Shown piece by piece: positions 16,290-24,446 of a stretch of 64,000 nt of DNA. The stretch is taken from positions 156,913 through 220,912 of the forward strand of contig NZ_QPKV01000008.1 of the NCBI RefSeq assembly GCF_003339865.1. Direction: 5' to 3'. How positions within the stretch are numbered: the first letter of the stretch is position 1; the number at the start of each line of letters is the position of its first letter. Source of the stretch: Pedobacter chinensis (GTDB lineage Bacteria; Bacteroidota; Bacteroidia; Sphingobacteriales; Sphingobacteriaceae). The position numbers and the translations under genes are program-made. The notes beneath the pieces are model-generated. The model did no database searches, had not been told where the DNA came from, and worked only from the letters and a program-made list of their open reading frames with translations.

Positions 16290-18713
16290 TTACTGTTGTA
16301 CGCCGCCCATACCACCTTGTTGCTGATCTTGCTTAACATCGTCATTTTTGATTTTTTTCTTCTCCGTAAATTTCAGTTTACCGAAACTATAGCTGAAGTT
16401 AACACCGAAAGAGCGCAACGGGTAATAGACATTTTGACTTTGATAAACTGATCCGGAGGCGTTTACCGAATTATTTACGGTTTGAATATGAAGATCTTTT
16501 GTAAATGGATTTAAACAGTTTACACCGATAGATCCTTTTTTATTCAAGACATCTTTTTTAAATGATGCTCCATAAAAAATCATAGCATCGGTTTTACCCT
16601 GATAAGTTCTTCTGGGCGAGTTCACTACACCAAATAATTCGAAATTATAACCTTTACCAAAACCATATGCGGAACGGGCAAAAATGTTATAATTTAAATA
16701 TGTTCCTGTACTTAAATTGCTTGCATTGTTAAAAACTTCATAAGTATTTAGTCCCAAATTACTCATTAAAGTCCATTTTGGTTTAGGGTTATATGAACCA
16801 AAAACATTGAAACCATAAGTTTGGCCGGTACCCACATTAATATAAGTGGTTAATGGAGTATTCCCACTGGTTGTAGTTAGAGAACTTTCGATAATCCCTC
16901 CCGTACGCCTGTAAAACACCGATGCGTTTATTACCGAACCTTTAATAAAAGTGCTATAACCCAGTTCTAAATTATCGCTAAGTTCCGGATTTAAATAAGG
17001 ATTTCCTTGCATTAGGTTAATTGGATTACTGTCGTTTAAGAAAGGGTTTAAGTAATTTTGTCCAGGTCTTTGTAAACGACGGTTGTAGCTTAGTTTTAAG
17101 GTTGCATTTCCCTTTAAGGTTCTTGATAAAATTGCGCTGGGAAACAAGTTTAAATAGTCATTTTTTTGGATTCCGTTAGCCTGGGTGTTAAAGTTTATTG
17201 TGGTGTATTCCATTCTTAAACCACCTTTAAACTTAAGTTTTTTGGTCAAATTAAAACTCATCACACCATAGGCTGCTGCAACGTCTTGATTATAATCAAA
17301 ATCCTGTGATGAAACATCGAACTGGCTTTTAATCTTACGGAAAATTCCTTTTGCACCAATTTCTAAAATTGAAGATTTGCTAAATGGATAAGTATAATCT
17401 GTTTGAATGGTATATTCATTATTTTTACTGGTATTATTTCTTATCGTGGTATTACCTACGGTGGCTCCTTCAGGAATTAGCGTATTGCTAAAGCTTTGTG
17501 GCGTACGTCCGGTTGATAACTGTGCTGAAAGAGAAAATTCCTCCCCTTCTTTTTTAGATGTTTTTTTGTAGTCGATATTCCAATCCATATTATTAAAGGA
17601 CATGTCCATATCGCTAATGTTTCTTTGAACAATGTTATTGAAAACAAAAGCCGATTCGCCCGGGCCACCATTCGAAAAACTGTTAAACTTTACATTTGAG
17701 CTAATGTTATTGTAGGCATTAAAATCATAATCAACACCTAAACTTCCATTTAAGCCTTCTCTGCTCCATTTAGAATACCCATCTTGTGAGATATTGTTAA
17801 AACCACCATTGTTAAGTTGTGTATTATTCACAATAACTACTCTCGAATTTTGCGCGTAAGCAAAATTACCTCCTAAGGCAGTATTCAAGCTCAAACGGCC
17901 TGTTTTAGCCGTTAAATTAAATGCGCCATTATTCTGGCGTGTACCGACTGAAGTATTTACTGTTCCACTTACGCCCTGTGCATTTGATTTTTTGGTTATG
18001 ATATTAATGATACCACCTGAACCTTCTGCATCATATTTTGCTGATGGACTTGTAATTACCTCAACACTTTTAATCTGTTCAGCAGGAATCATTTTCAAAG
18101 CATCGGAAACGCTGCTGGCCATTGTTCCTGAAGGTTTACCGTTGATTAGAACCCTAACCGCACCACCACGTAACTGAACATTTCCGTCTACATCTACAGA
18201 AAGCATTGGCACTTTGCGCATCACATCTGTGGCATCGCCACCAGCATTTGTTCCATCTGCTTCAGCATTGTAAACCATTCTGTCAATTTTATTTTCGATG
18301 ACTGCTTTTGTTCCCTGAACCTGAACATCGGCTAATGTATTTTCAGATGATGAAATGTAAATATTACCTAAATTATTATCAGGCTTTGAAGGTGTAGTGG
18401 TTACCAAAACAGATTTGGTTTTATACCCCATAAAACCAATCATTAACTTATATGAGTTTGGAGAAACATTTTGTAATGAGATTTTCCCCTTCGGGTCGGT
18501 TACTCCTCCGTTCACTGATTTATTATCCTTAACATTAATTAATGATATTGTTGCATAATCTATAGGTTGTTTTGTAATGGAATCTAAAATGACAGCTGAG
18601 ATTCGTCCTGTAACTGTAGATTTTTGAGCACCTCCACCAAAGCCAGCAGGAAACTGCGCCTGAGCTTTAAAGAATATTCCAAAGATGAAGGTTAAGAGTA
18701 GAATTTGTTTCAT
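16290..18713 (-). CDS. TonB-dependent-receptor-like outer-membrane beta-barrel protein
   Basis: 807 residues. A signal peptide ends near QAQ. The carboxypeptidase-regulatory-like domain spans about 35-115 (VTGRISAVILDSITKQPIDYATI), followed by a plug-like domain about 130-235 (DVMRKVPMLSVDVDGNVQLRG, GSGGIINIITKKSNAQG). The long barrel belongs to the outer_membrane_beta-barrel_3 group (LKFKGGLRMEYTTINFN, LKLSYNRRLQRPGQNYLNPF). Relatives are annotated as TonB receptors without known substrate. No SusD partner is adjacent, so it is probably a siderophore/peptide-type or signalling receptor rather than a glycan importer. The tail ends in a Lys/Gln/Gly-rich segment (DVKQDQQQGGMGGVQQ) instead of the usual terminal Phe, which is odd for a barrel and suggests a periplasmic C-terminal tail. 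Monocistronic, with its own terminator. Confidence 0.85.
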   Translation of the reverse strand: MKQILLLTFIFGIFFKAQAQFPAGFGGGAQKSTVTGRISAVILDSITKQPIDYATISLINVKDNKSVNGGVTDPKGKISLQNVSPNSYKLMIGFMGYKTKSVLVTTTPSKPDNNLGNIYISSSENTLADVQVQGTKAVIENKIDRMVYNAEADGTNAGGDATDVMRKVPMLSVDVDGNVQLRGGAVRVLINGKPSGTMASSVSDALKMIPAEQIKSVEVITSPSAKYDAEGSGGIINIITKKSNAQGVSGTVNTSVGTRQNNGAFNLTAKTGRLSLNTALGGNFAYAQNSRVVIVNNTQLNNGGFNNISQDGYSKWSREGLNGSLGVDYDFNAYNNISSNVKFNSFSNGGPGESAFVFNNIVQRNISDMDMSFNNMDWNIDYKKTSKKEGEEFSLSAQLSTGRTPQSFSNTLIPEGATVGNTTIRNNTSKNNEYTIQTDYTYPFSKSSILEIGAKGIFRKIKSQFDVSSQDFDYNQDVAAAYGVMSFNLTKKLKFKGGLRMEYTTINFNTQANGIQKNDYLNLFPSAILSRTLKGNATLKLSYNRRLQRPGQNYLNPFLNDSNPINLMQGNPYLNPELSDNLELGYSTFIKGSVINASVFYRRTGGIIESSLTTTSGNTPLTTYINVGTGQTYGFNVFGSYNPKPKWTLMSNLGLNTYEVFNNASNLSTGTYLNYNIFARSAYGFGKGYNFELFGVVNSPRRTYQGKTDAMIFYGASFKKDVLNKKGSIGVNCLNPFTKDLHIQTVNNSVNASGSVYQSQNVYYPLRSFGVNFSYSFGKLKFTEKKKIKNDDVKQDQQQGGMGGVQQ

Positions 18714-18849
18714 GTTAATTTGTTAGTCTTTGTTATTTAGTCTGCGCAAGTTGCAATTTGTTACAATGTTATAAACTACTTTTTGCGCGACTGCGTTAAT
18801 TTGGTCGGCAAAGTTGCAACTTTTATCGGTAAAAGAATAATGAAAATGA

Positions 18850-19137
18850 ATGAGTTAAATAACTCCGCTTGCAAAGAGGGAACGATGAAGCAAGCTATTT
18901 TGACATTACTGATCCAATTTACAGGAGTTAAAGAGTGTTTCACTCCGATGCAAAACCTTTCCTTCAGTTCGACGAAAATGGTTTCAGACTATTGTTCTGC
19001 TGAACTCTTTTTACAATAGTGAGTATTAATTTTAATCTGCCTTGTAGCTAATCGTGGCCAGCATCTTTCCTGTATGCGTTCATACTATTAAGCCCTGAAA
19101 TAAATTTACTTCGTAGCTTTCCGCTTCGCTACAGGTC
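18850..19137 (+). repeat. Dispersed intergenic repeat next to the tandem array
   Basis: Diverged direct counterpart of the minus-strand text of 10977-11292 (GGAACGATGAAGCAA, GGTTTCAGACTA, CTTGTAGCTAATCGTGG, GCATCTTTCCTGTATGCG). At 19102-19138 the text AAATTTACTTCGTAGC...GGTCA is the reverse complement of the start of the first array unit near 19197-19233, so the two could form a long hairpin. A 78-codon frame through it is not credible. The stretch 18714-18849 shows nothing. Confidence 0.7.
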
Positions 19138-20160
19138 AGGATGATGAGCGTTTATGTATGGCGTTAGGCGCCCCCAACCAGCCACCACGTCATGCTGACC
19201 TGTAGCGAAGCGGAAAGCTACGAAGTAAATTTATTTCAGCATCTTTCCCGCCCTGGACTCATGCATTAAGGCCCTGAAATAAACGGCGCAGCCCCCTTGA
19301 ATACCAATAAAAACTTACAAACAAATAAAAAATTAAGGATGACGACCGTTTATGTATGGCGTTAGGCGCCCCCAACCAGCCACCACGTCATGCTGACCTG
19401 TAGCGAAGCGGAAAGCTACGAAGTAAATTTATTTCAGCATCTTTCCCGCTATGGGCCCATGCCATTAAGGCCCTGAAATAAACGGCGCAGCCCTCTTGAA
19501 TACCAATAAAAACTTAAAAACAAATGAAAAATTAAGGATGATGATCGTTCATGTATGGCGTTAGGCGCCCCCAACCAGCCACCACGTCATGCTGACCTGT
19601 AGCGAAGCGGAAAGCTACGAAGTAAATTTATTTCAGCATCTTTCCCGCTATGGGCTCATGCCATTAAGGTCCTGAAATAAACTGCGCAGCCCTCTTGAAT
19701 ACCAATAAAAACTTAAAAACAAATGAAAAATTCTGGATGATGATCGTTCATGTATGGCGTTAGGCGCCCCAAACCAGCCATCACGTCATGCTGACCTGTA
19801 GCGAAGCGGAAAGCTACGAAGTAAATTTATTTCAGCATCTTTCCCGCTATGGGCTCATGCCATTAAGGTCCTGAAATAAACGGCGCAGCCCTCTTGAATA
19901 CCAATAAAAACTTAAAAACAAATGAAAAATCAAGGATGATGAGCGTTTATGTATGGCGTTAGGCGCCCCGACCAGCCACCACGCCATGCTGACCTGTAGC
20001 GAAGCGGAAAGCTACGAAGTAAATTTATTTCAGCATCTTTCCCGCTATGGGCTCATGCCATTAAGGTCATGAAATAAACGGCGCAGCCCTCTTGAATACC
20101 AATAAAAACTTAAAAGCAAATGAAAAATTCAGGATGACGACCGTTCACATGCATGGGGTT
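19138..20160 (+). repeat. Tandem array of five 198-199 bp units plus a partial sixth
   Basis: Units begin at 19138, 19336, 19535, 19734 and 19933, with a partial at 20131. Each runs AGGATGAxGAxCGTT, GTATGGCGTTAGGCGCC, CATGCTGACCTGTAGC, GAAGCGGAAAGCTACGAAG, TTTATTTCAGCATCTTTCCC, CTGAAATAAAC, then an A-rich tail. Nested inverted repeats are conserved in all full units: GTAGC/GCTAC, GCTGA/TCAGC and TTTATTTCAG/CTGAAATAAA. Units are nearly identical and differ in length by one base, so they are not coding. The unit is an amplified part of the dispersed repeat found at 10977 and 18850. Confidence 0.95.
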
Positions 20161-20238
20161 TTATGCACTATGCTTAACCGCCACGTTCTTGCCTAAATTT
20201 AGCATAAAAAAGGAAATGTGATCATTTTGCCTAAATCG

Positions 20239-20343
20239 GTCGTCATTGCGAAGCCAATCCTTCATTGGCTGTGGCAATCTCATTGCTAATAAGGAATTGC
20301 TACAATCATTACCGATGAAGGATCGGAGAATAATTGCGCCATG
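20239..20343 (+). repeat. Dispersed GTCATTGCGAAG-type repeat
   Basis: Text GTCATTGCGAAGCCAATCC, TTCATTGGCTGTGGCAATCT and CAATCATTACCGATGAAGGA matches the minus strand of 11426-11535. It starts about 80 bp beyond the array. No gene is present from 18714 to 20451. Confidence 0.7.
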
Positions 20344-20451
20344 ACAAGAGGCCAACTTAATGTTTCTTAATATTAATTAAAACATTGATTTAAGTTCATC
20401 CAATCATGGGATCAACATCCCCAAACAATGAAATCATTCCTTAAAAAGAAA

Positions 20452-21180
20452 TTAAACCTTTCTAATCTTGATAATCCTTACCCAGTGCAAAACTTTCATA
20501 ACCGGATATGTTGGATCAAACTCCCACCATTTAGTGGCAAAATTCGGGCTGTTTGGTTTTTTATGATGATTGTTTTGAAACAATTCACCCATCAACAGGA
20601 AATCCCATGGAAGGGAATTCTTACTGTGATCATCATTATCATGATTGGAGTAACCATATTTATGTCCGCACCAGTTAACAATTGCACCATGCAATGGTCC
20701 CATTAAAAAGTGAATTGGCAATAAAAGATACATCCACCAGTAATTTGCAAAAGCAATATAAAATCCGATATAAAATAATCCGCAACCTATTCTCCAAAAC
20801 CATGAGTCGCCGATTTTATCAATCAATGGCCATTCAGGATAATTCCCTCTGAATGCAGGTTCTGGTTCGATTTTAAAATGAAGATAATTCATATACATGT
20901 TTTTCGTTGCAATCATCATCCCAAAAACATCCTTAAAAAAATGAGGTGAATGAGGGTCTTTTTCAGTATCACTGTAAGCATGGTGCATGCGGTGTAAGAT
21001 TGCATAAGCCCTTGGGTTTAAAAATGATGAACCTTGTGAAATCAGCAACACCAGATAGAAAAATTTCTCCCAAAAAGGTTCCATTTTAAACATTTTGTGT
21101 GATGAATAACGGTGGAGAAAAAAGGTTTGGCTGAATAAGGACAAAAACCAATGGCAAAGAAAAAAAATGAAAATGATCAT
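20452..21180 (-). CDS. Acyl-CoA/fatty-acid desaturase
   Basis: 242 residues with the three histidine boxes of membrane di-iron desaturases: HRYSSH (about 23-28), HRMHHAYSD (about 64-72) and FQNNHHKKPNS (about 206-216). There are hydrophobic segments at the N-terminus and around 120-160 (FYIGFYIAFANYWWMYLLLPI). The enzyme introduces a double bond into acyl chains using O2 and electrons from an external carrier, adjusting membrane fluidity. It is shorter than typical delta-9 desaturases (about 300) but has all boxes. Monocistronic, next to the repeat array. Confidence 0.9.
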   Translation of the reverse strand: MIIFIFFLCHWFLSLFSQTFFLHRYSSHKMFKMEPFWEKFFYLVLLISQGSSFLNPRAYAILHRMHHAYSDTEKDPHSPHFFKDVFGMMIATKNMYMNYLHFKIEPEPAFRGNYPEWPLIDKIGDSWFWRIGCGLFYIGFYIAFANYWWMYLLLPIHFLMGPLHGAIVNWCGHKYGYSNHDNDDHSKNSLPWDFLLMGELFQNNHHKKPNSPNFATKWWEFDPTYPVMKVLHWVRIIKIRKV

Positions 21181-21268
21181 GTAAGAAATATATACTTTAT
21201 AAACGTAATTAAGCTACGTTTAGTTTTGACGGATAGAAACCGGCTAATTGGGAATGTTAGAATAAGAA

Positions 21269-21294
21269 GATTCCTGTTCATCAAAACAGGAATC
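21269..21294 (-). terminator. Probable terminator after the cupin gene
   Basis: Perfect 10-bp inverted repeat GATTCCTGTT / AACAGGAATC with a 6-nt loop, 11 bp after the stop at 21306; the following minus-strand text is T-rich (TTCTTATTC) rather than a pure T-run. Confidence 0.65.
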
Positions 21295-21305
21295 AAGAAA
21301 TATTA

Positions 21306-21803
21306 TTATCTGCCGAAATCGTCTTGAACTCTTACGATATCGCTTTCATCTGATGGATTGGAAGCATCTGTATGTTGCCAGATTTCTGCAACAACACCCC
21401 AATCATCCAAACCGATTAAACGGTGGCGTTCTCCTTGTTGTAATTTGATCTGATCTTTTGGTTCATATTTTTTCAATTCACCTTCCTCATCAGTTTCGCT
21501 GGTTTTAATACCAACAGTTCCGGTAACCACTTGCCAAATTTCGGCTCTGCGATGATGGTATTGCCAGGAAAGACGAGTATTTGGGGCAACAATTAAAATC
21601 TTAGGGCTTAATTTGCCACCAATTTTTAAGCTTTCAACATCTAATCCATCAAAATAAGTATCGGCAAATTGCTGAGCCTGTGCCTCATCAATAACAAAGA
21701 AACCACCCCAAGGACGAGTTTCATCGCGGTTTACTACATTAAAACCTTCAATTTTTAAACGTTGTGCAACGCTATCGAATATTTCTTTTTTGTCGTTTTC
21801 CAT
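21306..21803 (-). CDS. Cupin-fold phosphomannose-isomerase-like protein
   Basis: 165 residues, a single cupin domain. Motifs are RPWGGFFVIDE, LSPKILIVAPNTRLSWQYHHRRAEIWQVVTG (metal-binding His pair and Glu of cupin motif 1) and GERHRLIGLDDWGVVAEIWQ (motif 2). It resembles the C-terminal cupin of type II mannose-6-phosphate isomerase/GDP-mannose pyrophosphorylase and is often annotated as phosphoheptose isomerase in this group. It probably acts on a sugar phosphate in cell-surface polysaccharide synthesis; no partner genes are adjacent. Single gene with its own terminator. Confidence 0.75.
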   Translation of the reverse strand: MENDKKEIFDSVAQRLKIEGFNVVNRDETRPWGGFFVIDEAQAQQFADTYFDGLDVESLKIGGKLSPKILIVAPNTRLSWQYHHRRAEIWQVVTGTVGIKTSETDEEGELKKYEPKDQIKLQQGERHRLIGLDDWGVVAEIWQHTDASNPSDESDIVRVQDDFGR

Positions 21804-21871
21804 AATTGCCGTAAAAATAATGCTTTGAAATTAAAAAAACCCTTTCAGGCTTTTTATTTTTTTTCGGTTGA

Positions 21872-22516
21872 TTATTTTATATCATTTATGGTTAAATCCA
21901 GTTCATTTTCTTTGTTATGGTTAACACTTACATCAGGAATATTAATTTGAGCCATTGCCATTTCAATAGTTATAGAAGCATTTGGTTTTCTGGCTTTTGC
22001 GGCAATGTTAGCGGTTATTGAAGATAATTGTTTAAGTGCAGAAAAATACTGACGATCAATGGCTTTAATATATTGCAGATCTCGATTTTCTCTATTGTAT
22101 TCTGCATTCACACTTTCTGAACAATCTTTTTGGATGCGATCTAATAAGGTTATTCTCTCTGTTATCGCGGTCAAAGCCGCTTTGGAAAGCTGAACACCTT
22201 TAATCTCTACAATTTGCCCGTTATTAAATAGATAATCATGACCATCAAAGGTTATAACCGACTGGTTTCCTTTAAGAATAAACCTTGTTTGGGGCAACTG
22301 AGCAATACGGTTTGAGTGTCTGATTAGATTCTTATTAAAAAGATAACGCTCTTTAAACAATACTTCAATTATTTGGTTACCATCAATCTTTTCATTGATG
22401 GCAAATTCCTGATGATTAAAATTATCAATCGAACCCTGTGCTAAGGCATTGTAAGTGATGCAGGTTGTGAGCGTGATCAAAATAATTACGATTGAATAAT
22501 AGATGTTTCTCATCAT
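21872..22516 (-). CDS. Exported protein of unknown function
   Basis: 214 residues. A signal peptide (YYSIVIILITLTTCITYNALAQ) precedes a mature part with NQSVITFDGHDYLFNNGQIVEI, a small beta module, and a helical C-terminal half (TAITERITLLDRIQKDCSE, YIKAIDRQYFSALKQLSS). I recognise no family. It lies 168 bp downstream of the PDZ protease-like gene on the same strand and may be co-transcribed, which would place it in the same envelope process. Confidence 0.6.
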   Translation of the reverse strand: MMRNIYYSIVIILITLTTCITYNALAQGSIDNFNHQEFAINEKIDGNQIIEVLFKERYLFNKNLIRHSNRIAQLPQTRFILKGNQSVITFDGHDYLFNNGQIVEIKGVQLSKAALTAITERITLLDRIQKDCSESVNAEYNRENRDLQYIKAIDRQYFSALKQLSSITANIAAKARKPNASITIEMAMAQINIPDVSVNHNKENELDLTINDIK

Positions 22517-22684
22517 GAATGAATAAACATCAAAATTAAGTTTATACTTTTTGGCTGATGTAAAATTTGCTGCACAATCGGGTTTACAATTTTACGCGTA
22601 GAAGTTGTAAAATTTTAAGCAACTGATTGTTTTGCTGACCTTAATAGAAATATATAAAACAACTTCATCACTATTTTTTGTCTT

Positions 22685-24376
22685 TTATTCAGGTTGCCCT
22701 GTGTAATCAAGCAACTTTATGAGCGATTTGATAAGAACAGTTTTAGGAATGGTTATAGTAGCAGTCCTGCTGAACCTTGCAATATTCATCCCATAAAAAC
22801 CGCCTTCCCAATCAAAAACCGGTGAACCACATGCATCGGCCTTAATGGCAGCATCGTGGGCAAAAACAGTATTAAAACCATCTCTCCGTTCTGATTTTCC
22901 ACCCTGAAATTTCTCTGCAGGATGATTAAAAGCCGGCTGTACCCGTCCGTCGAGCCTAAAAGATTTGTCCATTTTACCGGCAGGATTTGTCCATTCAAAA
23001 CTGACTTCATCGCCTGCCCAATACTTCATTATTTCAGGCGCAAACTCACTTGCTTTTTCGATACGTTTTCCATTGATACTGATCAGTTCATCGCCAACTT
23101 TAATACCTGCTTTTTCAGCCGGACTTCCCTCTTTAATTAATGAAAACTGAACAGGGCTGGAGTTGTAAACCACCATTGCACCTAAATAGGGCTGACTGCT
23201 GATTTTAGGTAAACTAAATACCGCACTAGATAAAACGCTGCGAACCTGCTTACCGTCATGCGAAACGGTACATAAAAACCTTCCCATTTCTATTTTAGCT
23301 GTATCACCGGCAGAGAAATCTAAATTAATGCCTCCTGGTTGTTTCTCCATGGCCTCAAACAAAACCAGGTCGTTATCCTGATCTCTTCCCACCAGCTTGA
23401 GCGGAACAACCGATCCATTGTTATAACATTGTACGTTTTCACCAACCATGGTGTCCTTACTAAACAAAAACTGTTTTTTATTCCCGGCAGCCGTTTTGAC
23501 GTTCAGTAAAGTTGCTTCTATTTCCTGAGTTTTCCCTTTTATAATACTTTTGATCAAAAGGCAGCTGCTTTTAATATCGGGCACATCAAAATCCGGATGC
23601 AAAGCTTTTTGTTTGTTTTTTTTTTGGATTACCGGCAGCAAAGGATCCACTTCAACAATATCCATTTTTTCTGGAAAAGCTGTATAAAGCGTTTCGCTGT
23701 TTAAGGCTGTCCAATAGCGACGGTAAAGATCAACAGGAATTTCAAAATTCATTTCTTCTGAAACATCAATGGCACTATGTAATCCAATAACACGACCGTA
23801 ATAATCAAACAATGGGCCACCGGAATCGCCAGGCTCCATTTTGCAGGTTGAGCGGATAAAACCATATTCGTTTTTTACCTCAGCCACATTGCCCAATCTT
23901 AAAGTTGGCAAAGTTTGATTTAAGCTTTCCGGATAGGAAATGCTAATGCAAGGTTCATTTTTAATCAAACTGGCAGAGTAACCCATCTCTGCAAAAGGCC
24001 AGGTTCCGCTATCGGTAATTTTCATCATACCCACATCTGGAATACCTGGGGTTTCTCTGTTTTCTATTTTACCCAAAGCCATCGCAATACATTCGCGCCC
24101 ATCAGGGAAAAACACCTTATAATTTTTACCCGGTTGAATCGTGTGTGCAGCCGTGAGGATATATCCATCTGCACTAACCACTACCCCACTAAACTGGCCA
24201 CTGGTTCTTTGGTTCTGCTGCACATCAAAGCCCCAGATACGGACACTTGCCGGATAAGCTTTTTTAACGGCTGCTGAAACGATGGTTTCTATCTTTCTTA
24301 TTACCTTATCTTGTGCGAAGACTTTTGAACAAAGGAATGCCAGGATCAAAATGGTCAGCCTAAAATATCTATTCAT
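22685..24376 (-). CDS. Exported HtrA-like serine protease with a second degenerate protease unit split by a PDZ domain
   Basis: 563 residues from ATG 24376, which gives a clean signal peptide (MNRYFRLTILILAFLCSKVFAQ). The first trypsin-like domain (about 40-250) has a complete triad: His78 in LTAAHTI, Asp114 in PDVGMMKI and Ser185 in EPGDSGGPLFD. A second, divergent protease-like barrel follows (about 270-400) with VGRDQDNDLVLFEA at the Asp position but no matching His. A PDZ domain comes next (about 410-475; EGSPAEKAGIKVGDELISING). After it comes a segment with ACGSPVFDWEGGFYGMNIARF, which reads as the missing Ser half of that second unit. The protein is probably a periplasmic quality-control protease. 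It is separated from the upstream thioredoxin gene by a terminator. Confidence 0.8.
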   Translation of the reverse strand: MNRYFRLTILILAFLCSKVFAQDKVIRKIETIVSAAVKKAYPASVRIWGFDVQQNQRTSGQFSGVVVSADGYILTAAHTIQPGKNYKVFFPDGRECIAMALGKIENRETPGIPDVGMMKITDSGTWPFAEMGYSASLIKNEPCISISYPESLNQTLPTLRLGNVAEVKNEYGFIRSTCKMEPGDSGGPLFDYYGRVIGLHSAIDVSEEMNFEIPVDLYRRYWTALNSETLYTAFPEKMDIVEVDPLLPVIQKKNKQKALHPDFDVPDIKSSCLLIKSIIKGKTQEIEATLLNVKTAAGNKKQFLFSKDTMVGENVQCYNNGSVVPLKLVGRDQDNDLVLFEAMEKQPGGINLDFSAGDTAKIEMGRFLCTVSHDGKQVRSVLSSAVFSLPKISSQPYLGAMVVYNSSPVQFSLIKEGSPAEKAGIKVGDELISINGKRIEKASEFAPEIMKYWAGDEVSFEWTNPAGKMDKSFRLDGRVQPAFNHPAEKFQGGKSERRDGFNTVFAHDAAIKADACGSPVFDWEGGFYGMNIARFSRTATITIPKTVLIKSLIKLLDYTGQPE

Positions 24377-24392
24377 GTTTATTGGAATCATG

Positions 24393-24425
24393 TAAAAAAG
24401 ACATGCCGGTTAAAACCGACATGCC
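24393..24425 (-). terminator. Terminator closing the sigma/Sus/thioredoxin operon
   Basis: The minus strand forms a 9-bp stem (CATGTCGGT with ACCGGCATG, one G-T pair, 4-nt loop) followed by TCTTTTTT. It lies 22 bp after the stop of the thioredoxin gene at 24447, so the protease gene downstream has its own promoter or depends on read-through. Confidence 0.75.
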
Positions 24426-24446
24426 AGGAGTTAGGTAGATGTGACG

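Noticed and set aside
16058..16345. 95-codon minus-strand frame
   Set aside because: Overlaps the end of the barrel gene out of frame and runs through its terminator hairpin.
18783..19019. 78-codon plus-strand frame
   Set aside because: Lies in the dispersed repeat matched by 10977-11292; no start context, no conservation expected.
19138..20160. CRISPR array or integron attC cassette array
   Set aside because: The 198-bp units are near-identical over their whole length, with no short repeat/variable spacer pattern. GTTAGGC inside the unit recalls an attC core, but the partner RYYYAAC site and attC spacing are absent and there are no cassettes or integrase.
19138..20160. Retron or other reverse-transcribed RNA locus
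   Set aside because: Inverted repeats are present but no reverse transcriptase gene is near; flanking genes are an outer-membrane barrel and a desaturase.
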